This document shows, piece by piece, positions 47,501 through 60,118 of a DNA stretch of 64,000 bases; position 1 is the first letter of the stretch; each line of letters starts with the position of its first letter. The position numbers and the translations under genes were made by a program. This stretch comes from Scedosporium boydii (Eukaryota; Ascomycota; Sordariomycetes; Microascales; Microascaceae). The notes beneath the pieces are model-generated. The model ran no database searches, was not told where the DNA came from, and saw only the letters and a list, made by a program, of their open reading frames with translations. The stretch covers positions 90,642-154,641 of the forward strand of contig NJFT01000084.1 of NCBI GenBank assembly GCA_002221725.1. The letters are read 5' to 3'.

Positions 47501-50500
47501 CCCGACCTCAATTACCTCTTTCCTCGATGGTTGCCCTCTCTTCCAGGCCCCCGGGTCAAGCCAAGGAAGGTCTCCGGTAGCCTTCGACGCCCCTCAATAG
47601 CTCAACAATAACCATGCTCACCGGCGAGCCTGACCGGGAAACGCCCCAAAGCCTATTTCCTCGCCTCACGCTGAACCTAGGGAGTCGGGAGCTGCAGAAG
47701 AGCCAAACAAGAGTGAAGATGACCTAATATTCATCACATTGGCTCGTGTTATTGACGTCCGGAAGCGTCAGGCCTTCGTGCGTAATGCCTCGAGGCCACG
47801 CGCCCCCCCTCTTCCTCTGGTGTTCCTTGTTTCTTGCTCACACGTATCACAAGGAGTCCGATCGAATCCAAAGTAGGACACTCTATCCGGGCCTACGCCT
47901 CGTGGCATACAGCTTCTATAGCCACGCACACACGTTTCACGCAATCAAGTTTGCCCTCCTTTGACACCCTAGTCCTCGCTATGGCGGCTGCTGCCGCCTT
48001 CCAGAGACAACAGCACTTTCATCATCAACCCCATCTATCCCTCCTATCCCAGTCGCGCTGAACACGCCGAAGAGCTTATATTATATTTGGACCCATGCGG
48101 TGTACCGGAAACAATAACCCCATTCTGCCTTTCCCGCCCTCCATATTTCGCCCTGTCATCCCGCAAGTAACACAGAATAGACAAGAAACGTCGGACTCTG
48201 TGGGGCTCTTCAGCTGCGAGTACCCCGACGCCTCTCTCCTTTCATCTGATAACACACACCCTCCTTGCTAGAAACCTGCCAATTCTGCTTCGAATGCAAG
48301 AGAAAGGAAAGAAGGGGGTTGTCAATGAGAAACGCCAGCTTTTTCTTCCTTTTGTTCCTTCGAGCGGCCGGCCCTATACCGCTACTTGATGAGATAAGGG
48401 ACGCATGCATGATGGAGGGGTGTATCGTGGCACGAAGACAGCGTCTCATTGTCTTGGGAAAAGTAATTTCCTTGGATGCGTGGACGAACGAGGGACGCCA
48501 TGACGATGGCCGGGTGTTCGGGCTATTCAAGATGTGTAGAGGGCCGCACTAGACTATGAGGAAAGAGAAGTAACTAGGTCGAATACCGTATCAGTGTAGG
48601 ATGAACAGGCTCCTTGGTCCAACTGCACACCCCTCGTTACATTGGGTCTTTAGGATAAGATGAAGGATGCTCTCCTCAACATTGAGATGAGAAGTCGGGG
48701 CCTCGGACAACCCTTACCTCGCATACCGCAAAAAGGACCCCACAGGAAGCACTATTAGAGGGAGTGCCTGCATAGTGAACTGCGCCTCTAATGTGATTTC
48801 CACTTCGCTTTCGCACGTCAGACTTAACATTTCTTTCACTAAGGCACACCCCCGGAGAGACCGCCACCTGTCCGTGGTTAATAGCGGAAAGGGGGGAGAC
48901 CTCCGCCCGAAGCAAGTCTTAGACCGCCGGGTCTGGTGTCAAACTTAGATGAGATGCAAACAATTCAGAATGGGAGATGCTGCCAATCAGACCCTAGATA
49001 ATGTGCCCATCTGCATGGCTGCGTCTCAAAGAAACAATAATACCGGCGTTTACGACATTGGACCCACCGACCTGGAGAGAAACATCCGGCTGTTGACATG
49101 GGGGAAGCGTGCGTCGAGTGACCACAAAAGGCAACATTATGTTGCCTGGAGCATCCCAAGGTCCCAGGAACCGGGGGTTAGGATATCGATTCTTCCCCTT
49201 GTCATACTGGGTTGATTCGCCCTTTCCCACGCCTCTCTCTTCTTCTCAGATCCCCGTTTGCAATCAAGATCCATGCCGTCCACAAGAGATACCCGTCATC
49301 AAGGGCCACAGCAGATCGACGGCGGTATCGATGCAGTCAAACGTGAGATTTCGCGCATTCCAAGGGCGTGGGTGTATGTGCCTGGCTGCCCCCGTTTGCC
49401 CTCCGACGGAGAACCCGAGCTCCCGTCAAACGGAACTCTATCTGAGATAAACCACAATGGAGTCCCCCGGCCAGGACTAAGACGTGTTCATCCCCAGAAT
49501 GCAACAATACCTCGTCCCTGAGACTTGTATTATCTAGAGCACGTGAGTTCCACAATGTCAAGGGACTGTGCTTTGTATTAGCGCCCGGGTGCCCGCAACG
49601 ACACCGCCGCGAGGGCGTGATGATACTAAAAGGGGACACGGCATCCTCTAGCTCATCTGATCACGTTCAGCACCCAATCTCTTTTCCAAAACTTTGCTTC
49701 TTCTCACGCCCCCATCGCACCCCCCGTCGTTTTCTAGACTTTTGATCTTCACCGCAGGAAGGAAATTGGAGCTAAGGAAGAACCATGCCGAAGTTCGATG
49801 GCTACGTAGCGCTTCTGCAAGCCGCCATCCAGTGTTATTGTCTATAAAAGAACAGCCTTATCCTATTATCATGCCAACTGTGCGAATCATGCATGAATCT
49901 GCAGGATGGCAAGCAACAAATACTAGCTATTTCTGCGAGGAATAATGAAACGAAGATCCTAGTGCGGTAACTGTCCTGCCACTCCCGATGGGTGGACAGA
50001 AACTCGACGGACCTAGGATCTTGCCCTCATCTGCGTCGCTTGGTCAAAGGTCTTCCATAGTATGCCTGTAGATACTGCTCTGAAACTTGCTTCATGCCCA
50101 CCAGGGATAAAAAATCACCGTCTTATCATGTCGAGTGGTTGCGAAACCGCCGTGAGCGGGGCAGAGGGGACGCCGAGCGAGCTATGTTACGCCGCAGATG
50201 ATGGTGGGCTTCTTAGCATTCTAGCCATGCTCCTTCCCGCCATCAGCAAGCTTAGATTTGAGCGGTGATGCTTGTCGACCTTTGGCCATGTCCCTCGTGC
50301 TTCGTATCTCGTCTCTTAGATTCGTTGTTGTCGCCCTCCCTCAAATTGGTTCTGCGCAATTGCTCTCTCCTCTGGTCGGCCCTTGGCGCCACGTTAGGTC
50401 CACTCGGCATGGGGAGGCCTGCATCCTGATAAATTAGAACCGATCTATGGAGTTGCAGAAATCGATCGGAAAAAGCAAGTTGAAAAAGGCGGCTAGACAA

Positions 50501-51910
50501 CGCTAGCCATGGCCATTGTTTACCATGTCATCCGTGGCGCCCCTTCATCGAAGGAAGATTCCCGCCTCTGAATGGGTGACAGACTTGTTGCACGTGGCCC
50601 TGTATACTACTTTCGAGGGCAAAATCAATATTCCGGCTCCTAGATTAACCGTCCTTGGACGGAGAAGCATACCAACACTTGGTGAGCGGCATCTTGAGAT
50701 CTTGAAACCCAGACCGACTTTTGATACCCGACCTTTCTCGATTACAAGCCAATGCCAATTGATATTACAATGGCGTTCTCAATCTGCTCCCAGCCGACCT
50801 GCATAACAAGGAGGCCTGCTGGCCTACCTTTCTCTTATCCTCTACTGAGGTAGAGTGCAGCTACAATAGCCTGTTTTCTTTCTTTCACCGCCATGTTAGT
50901 TATCAGGTATTATACAAGCTTTGGCCGCTGTTTGCTCTCCAAACTGCGTGGCATACTCCAACGAGGTCAATGGCTTAGGCGGGCGTCTTTACATGCACGT
51001 ATGCGCAAACGCTGACGGCCATACCTACCTGTAGATACGCGAGGAAATGATCGGGCCCTCCGCTGGAAGCTGGAAGTGGTTCCCACTCCCGCATTGGAGG
51101 TGCCGACATGATAAATCGGTGATTCTCTACTTCTGTGTTTTGGAGCGGATCACCTAAGGAGGATGGGGCTCTCACGCCTCCGTTCTTCATCCAGCCTTTA
51201 CGGAGCCGAGAAAAGTATGTGTAAATCGTTTGAGCCCTGGCAGTATCAGATCAACCAAATCACCGGACAAGACCGCCTCATGGCTGGTAACCGAAAGCTT
51301 GGCTGGTCGGCAAGCATGTCGGAGGTGCCAAGCTTTCCTGGCCCGTAAATGTTCATGCTTGCTATCATCACCTCTGACCTGACCGCACGATTTTTGCCGG
51401 GAAGTCTTAAGGAGTCCGAGTGCCTCGGAACAGGGGGAGGAGTTCATCCGAATCGTTCGGTTCAGAGAAGGCGCTCCCTCAGAGTCGACAAGAAGCATTG
51501 TTCCTGACTTGCCTGCGAACACCACTTCAACTAGGTTGTTGAATCGACTCAGGGATCTCGGATAGGCAGCCGAAGAGTGCGCCGTAACATAAAATGCTCA
51601 AGGGTGTGAACTGGCGGGGTGGATGGATGGTTGGCGCGTGTCGTTGAATCCGTTAACACATGCTCTCCCACAAGAGAGAGAAGAAAAAAAGAAAGAGCGA
51701 TAGTAATGCGACACGGGAGATGATAGATCATGCTAACCGAAACACTGCAAGTGTTGGTAATAGCTTCTGTGAGACCAAATAAGGGTTCAAACAAGATCGC
51801 TCGATGGTATGGGAGCACTCTGGCAGCCAGCCGGGCAAATCGCCACCTCGAGAGAGGCATTTGGCACATTGCTTCGTTCGAATAGGCATAAAATACAAAC
51901 CTGCCGCGAG

Positions 51911-51913
<3 letters not shown>

Positions 51914-51946
<33 letters not shown>
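51914..51946. repeat. (TG)16 microsatellite
   Basis: A perfect 33-nt TG run. Its complement gives a Thr-His run in an unsupported minus-strand frame at 51549-52112. Confidence 0.95.
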
Positions 51947-51951
<5 letters not shown>

Positions 51952-52219
51952 AATGATCTGCCAGTCAAGGGCGGGAGGGCATGATTTGACAGAGCAGTGC
52001 CGTGATTCGCAATTATACTCACCAACGTATTCTCCATGATGGAATCCTCACGTTTCGCCCTTTTAGGCGGGCTGCATTTCCTGGTTATGGGCGGAGAGTG
52101 TGTGCGCTGCATCAGTTTCGATCTCCGTGCTTCCAGCCCTGGTCCTTGACACTCCCACAGAGGTCACAAGCGTGGCTCATTCATGGGGTCGAAAACTCCT
52201 GGCGTCCCGCCCGCAAACA

Positions 52220-52245
52220 CCCCCCCCCCCCCCCCTTTTTCCCCC
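52220..52245. repeat. Poly-C tract C16-T5-C5
   Basis: A 26-base pure pyrimidine run, C16 then T5 then C5. Length is likely to be unstable in sequencing and between strains. Confidence 0.9.
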
Positions 52246-55200
52246 GACTTTCAAAAATGTGAAGTACCATGGCGGAAGGGGGACACTGAGCTTTCCCACA
52301 TTCCTCTGGAACCCATTGATAGGAACCGGATGTGCAGTTTGGGTCCTGTAGTCCAGTCCTGTCGATGACGCTGAGCCGAGCTGGTCGCTGTCAAACTCGC
52401 TTGAGAGCCTAATCGTACACTAGAAAAGAAACGCGTGGGGTAGACAAGATCTGATTCAATCGCCAGAAGAAAGGAGGAGGGGAAAGTCGAAAGTAGGGGG
52501 GTGTTACTATCGAGAAAAAGCAAAGTAAAAAAAAGAAATAAAGAAAAAAATATTGGTAAGAACAATTTGATGTTTGCGCGAACAATAACCCGATCCGAGG
52601 GTACTTTGTACTTGGGTACTTACACCAAATGAGAATAACCTCAAACGGCAACCTTATTTCATTAATTCATGCCAGATAGAAAGCAGATGGAGCAAAGACG
52701 TCTGACAAGTACAGCTTTGAGGTTTGTGCAAGTAATTCGCGAGGTTTGGATTCGGAAGGTTCTTGCCGAGCCATTGGAAGGGAAGACAATGGTGGGAGAA
52801 ATCGACAATTGAAGCTGTTTTCTTCTTTGCTTCTCCCTTCTTCTCCTCCCCTTGAGCCTTACCCCTGTGCCTAATGGAACAGCAGGATCGCAGGTGGAGA
52901 TGACCTTACTTCGTACTAGACAATTGCTGCCACGCCAGCCCAATTGTACTTCGTAGTGCAGTGTAACCCACGGACGACGAATATGGGGAGGGTCCGCAGC
53001 GGGCATTTGCGTATGAAGTACGAAACAAAGAGTATTAGTCGACAGTCAATTGCAGATATATGTCGGGTAATGGGGGAGGATTTTAGTGCCGAATCGCAAA
53101 CAGGACTGTATACATGCAGTAGCATTGTCAGGCGTCGAGGCCTGGTGAGATTGATGCCTGCGAAGTGAGTGAGGGCTTTTAACAAAGGATCAACGAGGGG
53201 CTCACAATGCATGGTGGTAACGGTCTCTAATATTATCCAATTATCTCCAGGAGGCTTCGGAGCACTATAAGCGAGGCTGAATGGGCAGCTTTGGTCCTGT
53301 CGCTCGGGCTGGACATGCTGAACTAGGGGGCACTTGAGGAGCTGAGGGTTCTTCAGGGTGTTTATTCCCATGCATTCGATGTGCAATTCGGCATGGCATA
53401 TCGATAATGGCGGGATGCTACGCAGGAGCTCTCACACCGGTTCGATTAGGGTGGGCTCTCGATGAGACCGGAGATGCCCACCAAGCCCCAGTCCCGCACA
53501 GGATGCAGGATCAAGTGTCCAGTGTAGAACATTAAGTTAGCGGAGGTGAGGGGACAGGAGGTGGATCAATCAACGGATCGATACACAGGTACGGTGCTTC
53601 GACTAATGTGATCGTGATGGGTGGAGGGGACGATTACCTATGGTGCCACTGGATCTTGATCCCGGTCGTTGGGCGCTCCTTCATTGTTGAGATTTGCTTG
53701 AGCTGACCGCTAGTTCACATCTGAAGGAATGATGACTGGACATGAGGGTTGCCGCGTGCTGCTTGCTGTGTGTTGCCGTGCTCCGGTGCAGGCTTGGAGC
53801 CAGCCGTGTAAGCTACACGAACGAGTGAGCACGTAGCCCAGGACGGTTGATCAATCGATCACTGGTCTTGCGCTAGCCAGTCACTCCAAGCCTCCGGCCG
53901 GGCGTGGCTGTTTCCATCGCCAACTTCCGCCAACATCATCTCGGAGCCCCACTGCGGTGTAATTACATAGTACATTGTGGTGGCTGGCCTCGGGCTTCAG
54001 GCTGGGCTCTGGCGCCCTGGGGTGGGGAGGATCGTGTACATCGATCGACAACGGGGAAGGCGCAGGAGCAGCAGTTGCAGGCGCCTCCAGATGACAGATT
54101 CTCTACATTGCACCATAGGAAGCCAAATCGAAAACTTCGGCCTGCCGAGAAGGTGCGACATGCCTTCTATGGAAATTTCGTAGAAGAATAATGGAGAAAG
54201 TGCGCCCAAAAATTGACGATTAATACGGAAATACTGATCATGAACTAGCGTCAGGTGCAAGGCAAGACAGTCTCTCGTTGACAAGCAGGCGCCACCACTA
54301 GCTGTGACGTACAACGGGGAAAGGGGAAGGGGGGTTATCCTGATCTCTTCTACGGTCGGTATATTCGGGGGAAGGAGAGTAAACCTCACGACTAACACAC
54401 CTGTCCTTCGATCAATGAGTCCGCATTACCTGTGTATTGACGGATTGAATGATCAATTGAGGTTTTCACACACTTCCTGGCAGCACTGTAACGCAGCGTT
54501 TAAGGGCTGGGCTACATCAGCCAAATAGCAAAGTCAATCGCACTCCATGTCCACCCCCCACTTTGTTCCAGGACTCGACCGGAGCGGAGCACCAAGACTG
54601 AGACATGAGACTCTCGGTTCAACGATTATTTCACTGTCCATCCTCGGAAATAAAGAAAGTACGATAGCCGCTCCGAGATAAGATGCGACTCGTATTCGGC
54701 CTCGTAGTGCACATCAATGTTTGGGGCATCAATTGTAATCTGAGGGTTCATTGTTCCATAACAGGCTTCTTAAGACAGCAATATTGATACGGAAAAGGAA
54801 AAAAAGAGTTAGAATTGACATCTATAAGATGTCAAATAACTTCCACGAGTGTTGGACCTTCCCCATATAATGCGGAAGATAATGGTGGCGTATAATATAC
54901 GGTAATATTACGATACCTCATCGATTCGTGGAAGGGGCAATCAGTGTTCGTCGTGTTAAGGGTCTGCCACATGATTCTTGTCAAAATTCCAGGGAAGGAG
55001 TTGGCTGGATAGCGCGGGAGCACCTGCTCAGGGCTCCCGTACCCACTCTAACATATGCAATACCGTCGTACATTGCGTGGTAATACCGATCTCAGTAATT
55101 CGTACTTCGTGCTTCGCCTAGCAACTTCGAATTGGCTTCCAGCACAACGACATCAATCAATGGTCCATAGAAGCATTGATCGATTTATGTCTGCCACGCA

Positions 55201-55990
55201 CTCCCTCCGCCGTCTCCGCCGGCGGCCAGCGGGCCTCCCCAAAAATGATGCCGAAAAGGGAAGCACTTCGACGCCAGAATCCCGGTAGTCGAATCTTATC
55301 CAATCGCATCCAGCGTCTAGTACTGTCAACGCCAACGATGCGTTTCCGTTCGGAGAACAAGCGTATGGTGTCGGGTGCACAGACAACGCTGGGTTCTCAA
55401 ACCTGCGCTCCAGTGGTTCCTTCGGTGATCCTCGCCCCTTGATGCTCACAAACACCGGAAGCGTAGTATTACTGGTCTCGAGAGGTTCGCCGGTCGAAAC
55501 TTGCTTTCCCACACAGGGACCCGAGCACATTAATAGCAATAAAGCTTGGACGCTCGCTTGCAAGGGATCATCGGATCCTCAGTTCGATGTCGGCTCGTGA
55601 GCACCGTCTCGCTACCGATGGCTTGAGCACCGAGAGGACACCAACTTGGGCCCGGGCCTACGAAGGAATACAAACTTCACTGTGGCAGGGATCCCAAAGA
55701 GTCGATAAAGGTACTGCCCAACCTGACACACCTGTAAAGCAAACCGCGGCCGGGGCTCTCGGGAGGGATTTTCTTTCACGATCATCCTTTCGATTCGTCG
55801 AGACCAAGAAACAATGGTCCCGCTGGAGACACGCGAACCACATCGGGGGCATCGTGCAAACTTCAAGAGCGACGGCCAAATTTGACTTCTCCTCCCAGAC
55901 TTGCTGCTAAGAATAAATCATCCCTAAAAAACCAAGGGCCAATAAAGGCGGGGGCGGAGAACAAAAACGAAATCAGTGCGATGACTGCTG

Positions 55991-56014
55991 ACCTTATTTA
56001 GGACCTTATTTAGG
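55991..56014. repeat. 12-nt tandem duplication (ACCTTATTTAGG x2)
   Basis: Two perfect adjacent copies in the gene-free region. No third copy or flanking structure is seen. Confidence 0.85.
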
Positions 56015-57249
56015 TGCTCAGACTTGGGGCACAGTCACTTCCCCGCTGTCACCCCTCCTTCGAACTGTCACCTTCGGGTTAAGTTCGTCCTCCTGCGGCC
56101 TGCTTGTGCAGTTAGGGTTCACGACGCCAGCGCCTCTCGTTTCAGGACGTATCATACAGATCGCCGCTCTCGCCTAGCCAGCCGAAATCTGCTTCCCGAT
56201 TGAGTCCGCCTGCAGCCGACCAGCCCTATTTTCTGGTCTACGCTAGGGCAGTGTAGTTGATAAGTGGCATATTGATGATTGCCCCCCCACACTAGTGTCT
56301 ATTTTCTGTCCTAGTTGTCTTCTGGAACTGAAGGATCAATTAGGCCTCTGTTCCCGCTGGCGACCTCGTTCATGTCTCCTCCACCAGCACCTCGTTCACC
56401 ATCTTGTCCGGCGGATTTCCTTCAACTCTCCCCTTGTCCGCCCTCGGCCTGTCACTCCCTCCTCGACCATCCGAACGCCAAACCCCACGCCCTCATTTAA
56501 ACCTTAACACAACCCCCTCCCCCCAAAGAAAAGAAAAACAAAAGAGAAAGAAACCCACTGTTTAGGGTCCAGTGAGGTCACCACACCAACTGTCTGTCCA
56601 TCCTCCTTCACCAAGAGACTCTCCATCAAGCTAGTTCTTTGGTCTTGTATTGCAAGATGTATTGCTGGAGAAACACATCTCCCCGCCGATGGGGTCTGTT
56701 CCTCCCTCATACCACTAAATGCTCACTTATTCCCCCCCCCCTCGCCTGGTTCAGGCCCGGTCAGTCGGCATTTTGTAGGTCGATCCCGGGTTTTCCCAAA
56801 GGGTCTGGGTCTTCCCAGGGTCCAAATTTATAGGATTAGAGTCCGAAGCTGCAGAGCCCGAAACGGGGGTGCATTTATCAAGCAAGGGTGGTTGTTGCAC
56901 ACACGACTCCAATTCACCCCATGACTCTGTATGGCTGTGAATGGTACAGTACATCTGGAGGATTCTCTTAGTCCATCAGCCAGCATCAGGGGGTGGTGTC
57001 TGTTCTCTCCACTTCTACCCCCGTCCCCCGTGTGGGTTCCCCAGGGTATCAAGCAGTACGTGTGTGGATACCAAGGCATCGCCTCCTGTAATCCGGGCCC
57101 TTCTACATGGTCCTTGGCATTAATGGTCTTTTTATTGGAAAGCCCGGTCGGTCTGGCTGCGGCTAACTGCTCTTTAGCGAACCTTGCAAGTACATGCACG
57201 CGGGCGGGCTCTACTTTTTTTGTTCTGCTTGATGACTTACACACTCGGT

Positions 57250-58728
57250 CCCAGTGGATATAACTACACCGTCCCAGCCTATAAGTCGCAGTCACTATAT
57301 ACCCTCCCTTACTCTTCTATGGAAGAAACGTTTCGCGCTTCCCTGTAGGAATCTTTCCTCGCCGAGAGCCCATCTTCGTGACCTCATCACGATCGACCTA
57401 GCTTGCTTCTGCACATCCTCTCTCCCACATCTACTGCACGCAGCTCAACAGCGAAGTACTATCCACGCCTCCGTCCACACCCCTCTTATGCCCTGCCCCC
57501 CGGGCCCCCATCCGTTCATCAGGGCTGGAGAACATACTCCCGTCCACTATCGTCCTTTAAAGTTCGGGAGTAGGGTATAACGAGTTCCAAAAAGCGCCCA
57601 AGCTTCAGTCCTGTTTGCTGAGAGGCACACCTGCCCTTGCTCTGGTTTATAGACCCCCTCCCTCCCCATCTATGCAGCATATCCTTGCCGTCTGATTCTT
57701 CAAGACCACAAACTCACACTCACAAGACGAGATCCGTCGTTCTCTTTAGCATGCCTCGTTGTCAGGGTCCATGGTTTTGCTCTAATATCCCCTGTCCCTC
57801 CTTTCTCCTTTATCTCAACGTCGTTCTGTATTCGTTGCCTCTCAGTATTCGAACTTGTTCTTGAACTTTAACCTTCCGTCATCAAACTACCAACCCCATG
57901 CTCTTGATGCCCAGTCATCTCCTTGCAAGAGGGAAGAGATCGTGTAATGACAACACCGCAACAGGTGTCCTTCTCACCTTGCAACACCCACCTCTCAAGC
58001 AATAGCCTGAGCTCTCCTCAACCACTTCACCTGGTGTTGACCGCCTTACTCTGAGCTGGTTCCGCGGCAGTTTTTTGCCTCAAGCACAGCTTACAACCCA
58101 CCACCACCTTCGATTGGCTCACCTGCGCACGCCAATCATAGTAATAAGGACAACACAGTAGTAATGTTCAAGTCGTTCTCTCCGCAGGCCACCTAAACAC
58201 TCCTTCTCGCCCTTTCCAACCAACAACCATAGCGTCGGTACGCGCATACGCACATCCGAGGGCAGGACGGTCAGAGTTTTTCCCCATCCCGACTTCTGGC
58301 CATCCCCTCCCTTCCACCCAGTCCAAATCAGATTCTCTATCAAAACATATAAATTCTCAACACACTCCGCAAGAGAATATACCGTGGTCGCATCAAGTTC
58401 CCCTCCTTATCCGTCCATCAAAGTGTGTCCTCCACGTCGAGGGCCGGCGCAACCAATATCCCCCCCGGCGATCGCAATCGCACACATAGTTGTCTTTCTT
58501 CAACGCCCCTGCTGGAGTTTACTCTCTTGTTCCAGACTCGCCTGTACTACCCTCCTATTGATACCTGTTTCGCTGGCCCAGGTCCGGGAATCGCCTTCAT
58601 AGCGGGGAGTGGTGTTACCTCTCCTCAAAAATCTCCCGCGCCGCACAACGGCCTCGACCTCAGACTACCATCGTCGAATAACCTAGAGTGCCCCGAGCCT
58701 CTGCTCCTGGGATAATATAACCGTCACG
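57250..58728 (+). promoter_or_regulatory. C/T-rich promoter and long leader of the Myb gene
   Basis: The plus strand is strongly pyrimidine-rich, as in fungal promoters and leaders. An ATG at 58164 opens a 10-codon frame (58164-58196). After it no ATG occurs on this strand until 59020, inside the Myb frame. Absence of ATG over more than 850 bases is what a transcribed, scanned leader tends to show. The transcription start cannot be placed by eye. Confidence 0.45.
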
Positions 58729-60118
58729 GTGGATATCGCTTCACTCCTCGAGGGTTCCGACTCAAAGGAGTCCCCGGCGTCTCCTACAACGAAGCTCCAA
58801 TCTCCGCGCCCAGCCTCGACGCCGTTCGAGCAACCGCCCACCACGGCTGTCACGGTTGTTCCTCCGGTCGCTGCGGCGACGTACGCTGCTCCTCCACCTC
58901 CACCTTCTCACCAAGCCATAGCAGCTCATCCGTACCCACCACCGCCTCCGCCTGCCCCTCTTGCGGCGAGCGCTAAACCTTCTACCAGTTCGCTTCCTCC
59001 GCTCAGTACTACGACGACGATGGCGGCGAAGCGCAGCCTCGGGCCCCACTCAGCCGAATCTCCAGCGAAAAAGCAGAGCAAGTGGTCTGCAGAAGAGGAC
59101 GCTCTCATTATCGAACTTCGCGGGAGTGGAATGAAATGGGAGGACATCTCCAAGCGCCTCCCCGGCCGGAGCGCTATTAGTTGCCGACTACACTACCAGA
59201 ACTACCTTGAGAGGCGAAGTGAGTGGGACGAAGAACGAAAGAACAAACTTGCTAGGTTATACGAAAGGTAAGCAGATCACCCAAGGTTACATCGCCAGTG
59301 GAAAGACACGCTTTAGGTTTGGTAAACAGGTGGCTTCAACGTATTTCTTAACTTGGGTTCCGCATGCGTATCTCTCCATCTCCAACTTTGCCGGATTGGA
59401 GGCTAACTCGTCAACGAATAGATTCAAACCTGAAATGTGGGCGAGAGTGGCTGAAGAGATGGCTGTACCATGGAGAGCAGCCGAGGCGATGCACTGGCAG
59501 CTTGGCGAGGCAGAGATGGCGCGGCGGGCGGGAGTAGTGCCATTCTCCCTTACGACAGTTAGCACGAACGACCCTTCCAGCAGCCACCGAAGACACTCTC
59601 CTTCACGGGGCCACAGCCATGCACACTCCCATGGAAGCATTTCTCGAGATCCCGGAATGTCATCGAGATATGGACGTGGCCAGATGATGCCCATTCCGCC
59701 CAGTCGAGGAGGAGGCCCGAGTCGTCGAGAAAGTATTCCCGCCCGCCCCCCGATGCCCCTTGATGTTATGGAAAGACCCTCTATGCCTCCAGATCCAGGA
59801 CACGGGCCAGGTCTTGCCCCAATTCACCTACCGGCAAGCCAAGGACGAGGGTCGGGAATGCTACCGGGTATCGCCGAGCTCACGACGGGGGTGAGCCCTT
59901 ACAGCACACCGGCATACTCGATGGGGATGCACAGTGTAAGCCCTGTCCACAGTGCAGTAGGCAGTCCTTACCTGCCTGGTGTTCCTCACTATCAACCCGC
60001 TGAACCTCCGGGAGGCTCAAAGCGTCCTGGAAGCCCGGGGATGATGCATAGAGAGACGAGTCGGCCCAGGCATATGGACCTCCGGTACGAGGAGGTAGAT
60101 CGGAGGTCTATGCACTAA
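58729..60118 (+). CDS. Myb-type transcription factor with an apparently non-ATG natural N-terminus
   Basis: Exons 58729-59267 and 59422-60118 (GTAAGC donor, GCTAAC branch, ATAG acceptor, 154-nt intron) give 411 residues if read from GTG 58729. The first ATG is at 59020, which would leave 314 residues. Two Myb/SANT-like repeats are clear: KWSAEEDALIIELRGSGMKW to HYQNYL (about 118-161), and WDEERKNKLARLYERFKPEM to about 215, the second split by the intron. The segment before the repeats is Pro/Ala/Ser-rich (YAAPPPPPSHQAIAAHP) and starts DIASLLEGSD, like an activator N-terminus. The C-terminus is Ser/Pro/His/Gly-rich. It is a nuclear DNA-binding regulator; target genes are unknown. An upstream exon carrying the ATG is possible (AG at 58685, 58687 or 58696 could be an acceptor). 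Confidence 0.85.

Larger units (their letters stand above)
43865..58728. other. 14.9-kb region with no supported gene
   Basis: Between the PDR start (-) and the Myb gene (+). I translated the longer frames on both strands and tried to join them at GT-AG pairs; none gave a recognisable domain or coherent protein, and most of the longest are built on simple repeats. Base composition looks mixed, not the strongly AT-rich pattern of RIP-eroded transposons, and no terminal repeats or transposase-like frame was noticed. Contents seen: (GA)n, (GT)n and poly-C tracts, a 12-nt duplication at 55991-56014, several TACGAAGTAC-type motifs, and from about 57250 a long C/T-rich stretch leading into the Myb gene. 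A long regulatory region or untranslated transcript fits; a fast-evolving gene cannot be excluded. Confidence 0.6.

Noticed and set aside
47064..47600. 178-codon plus-strand frame in the gene desert
   Set aside because: Its length depends on a (GA)13 run and it has no domain or plausible splice partners.
51549..52112. 187-codon minus-strand frame
   Set aside because: Contains the Thr-His run of a (TG)16 microsatellite; no recognisable domain.
55153..55563. 136-codon minus-strand frame with a signal-peptide-like start
   Set aside because: The frame begins at TTG, the hydrophobic stretch lies before the first ATG, and the rest shows no motif.
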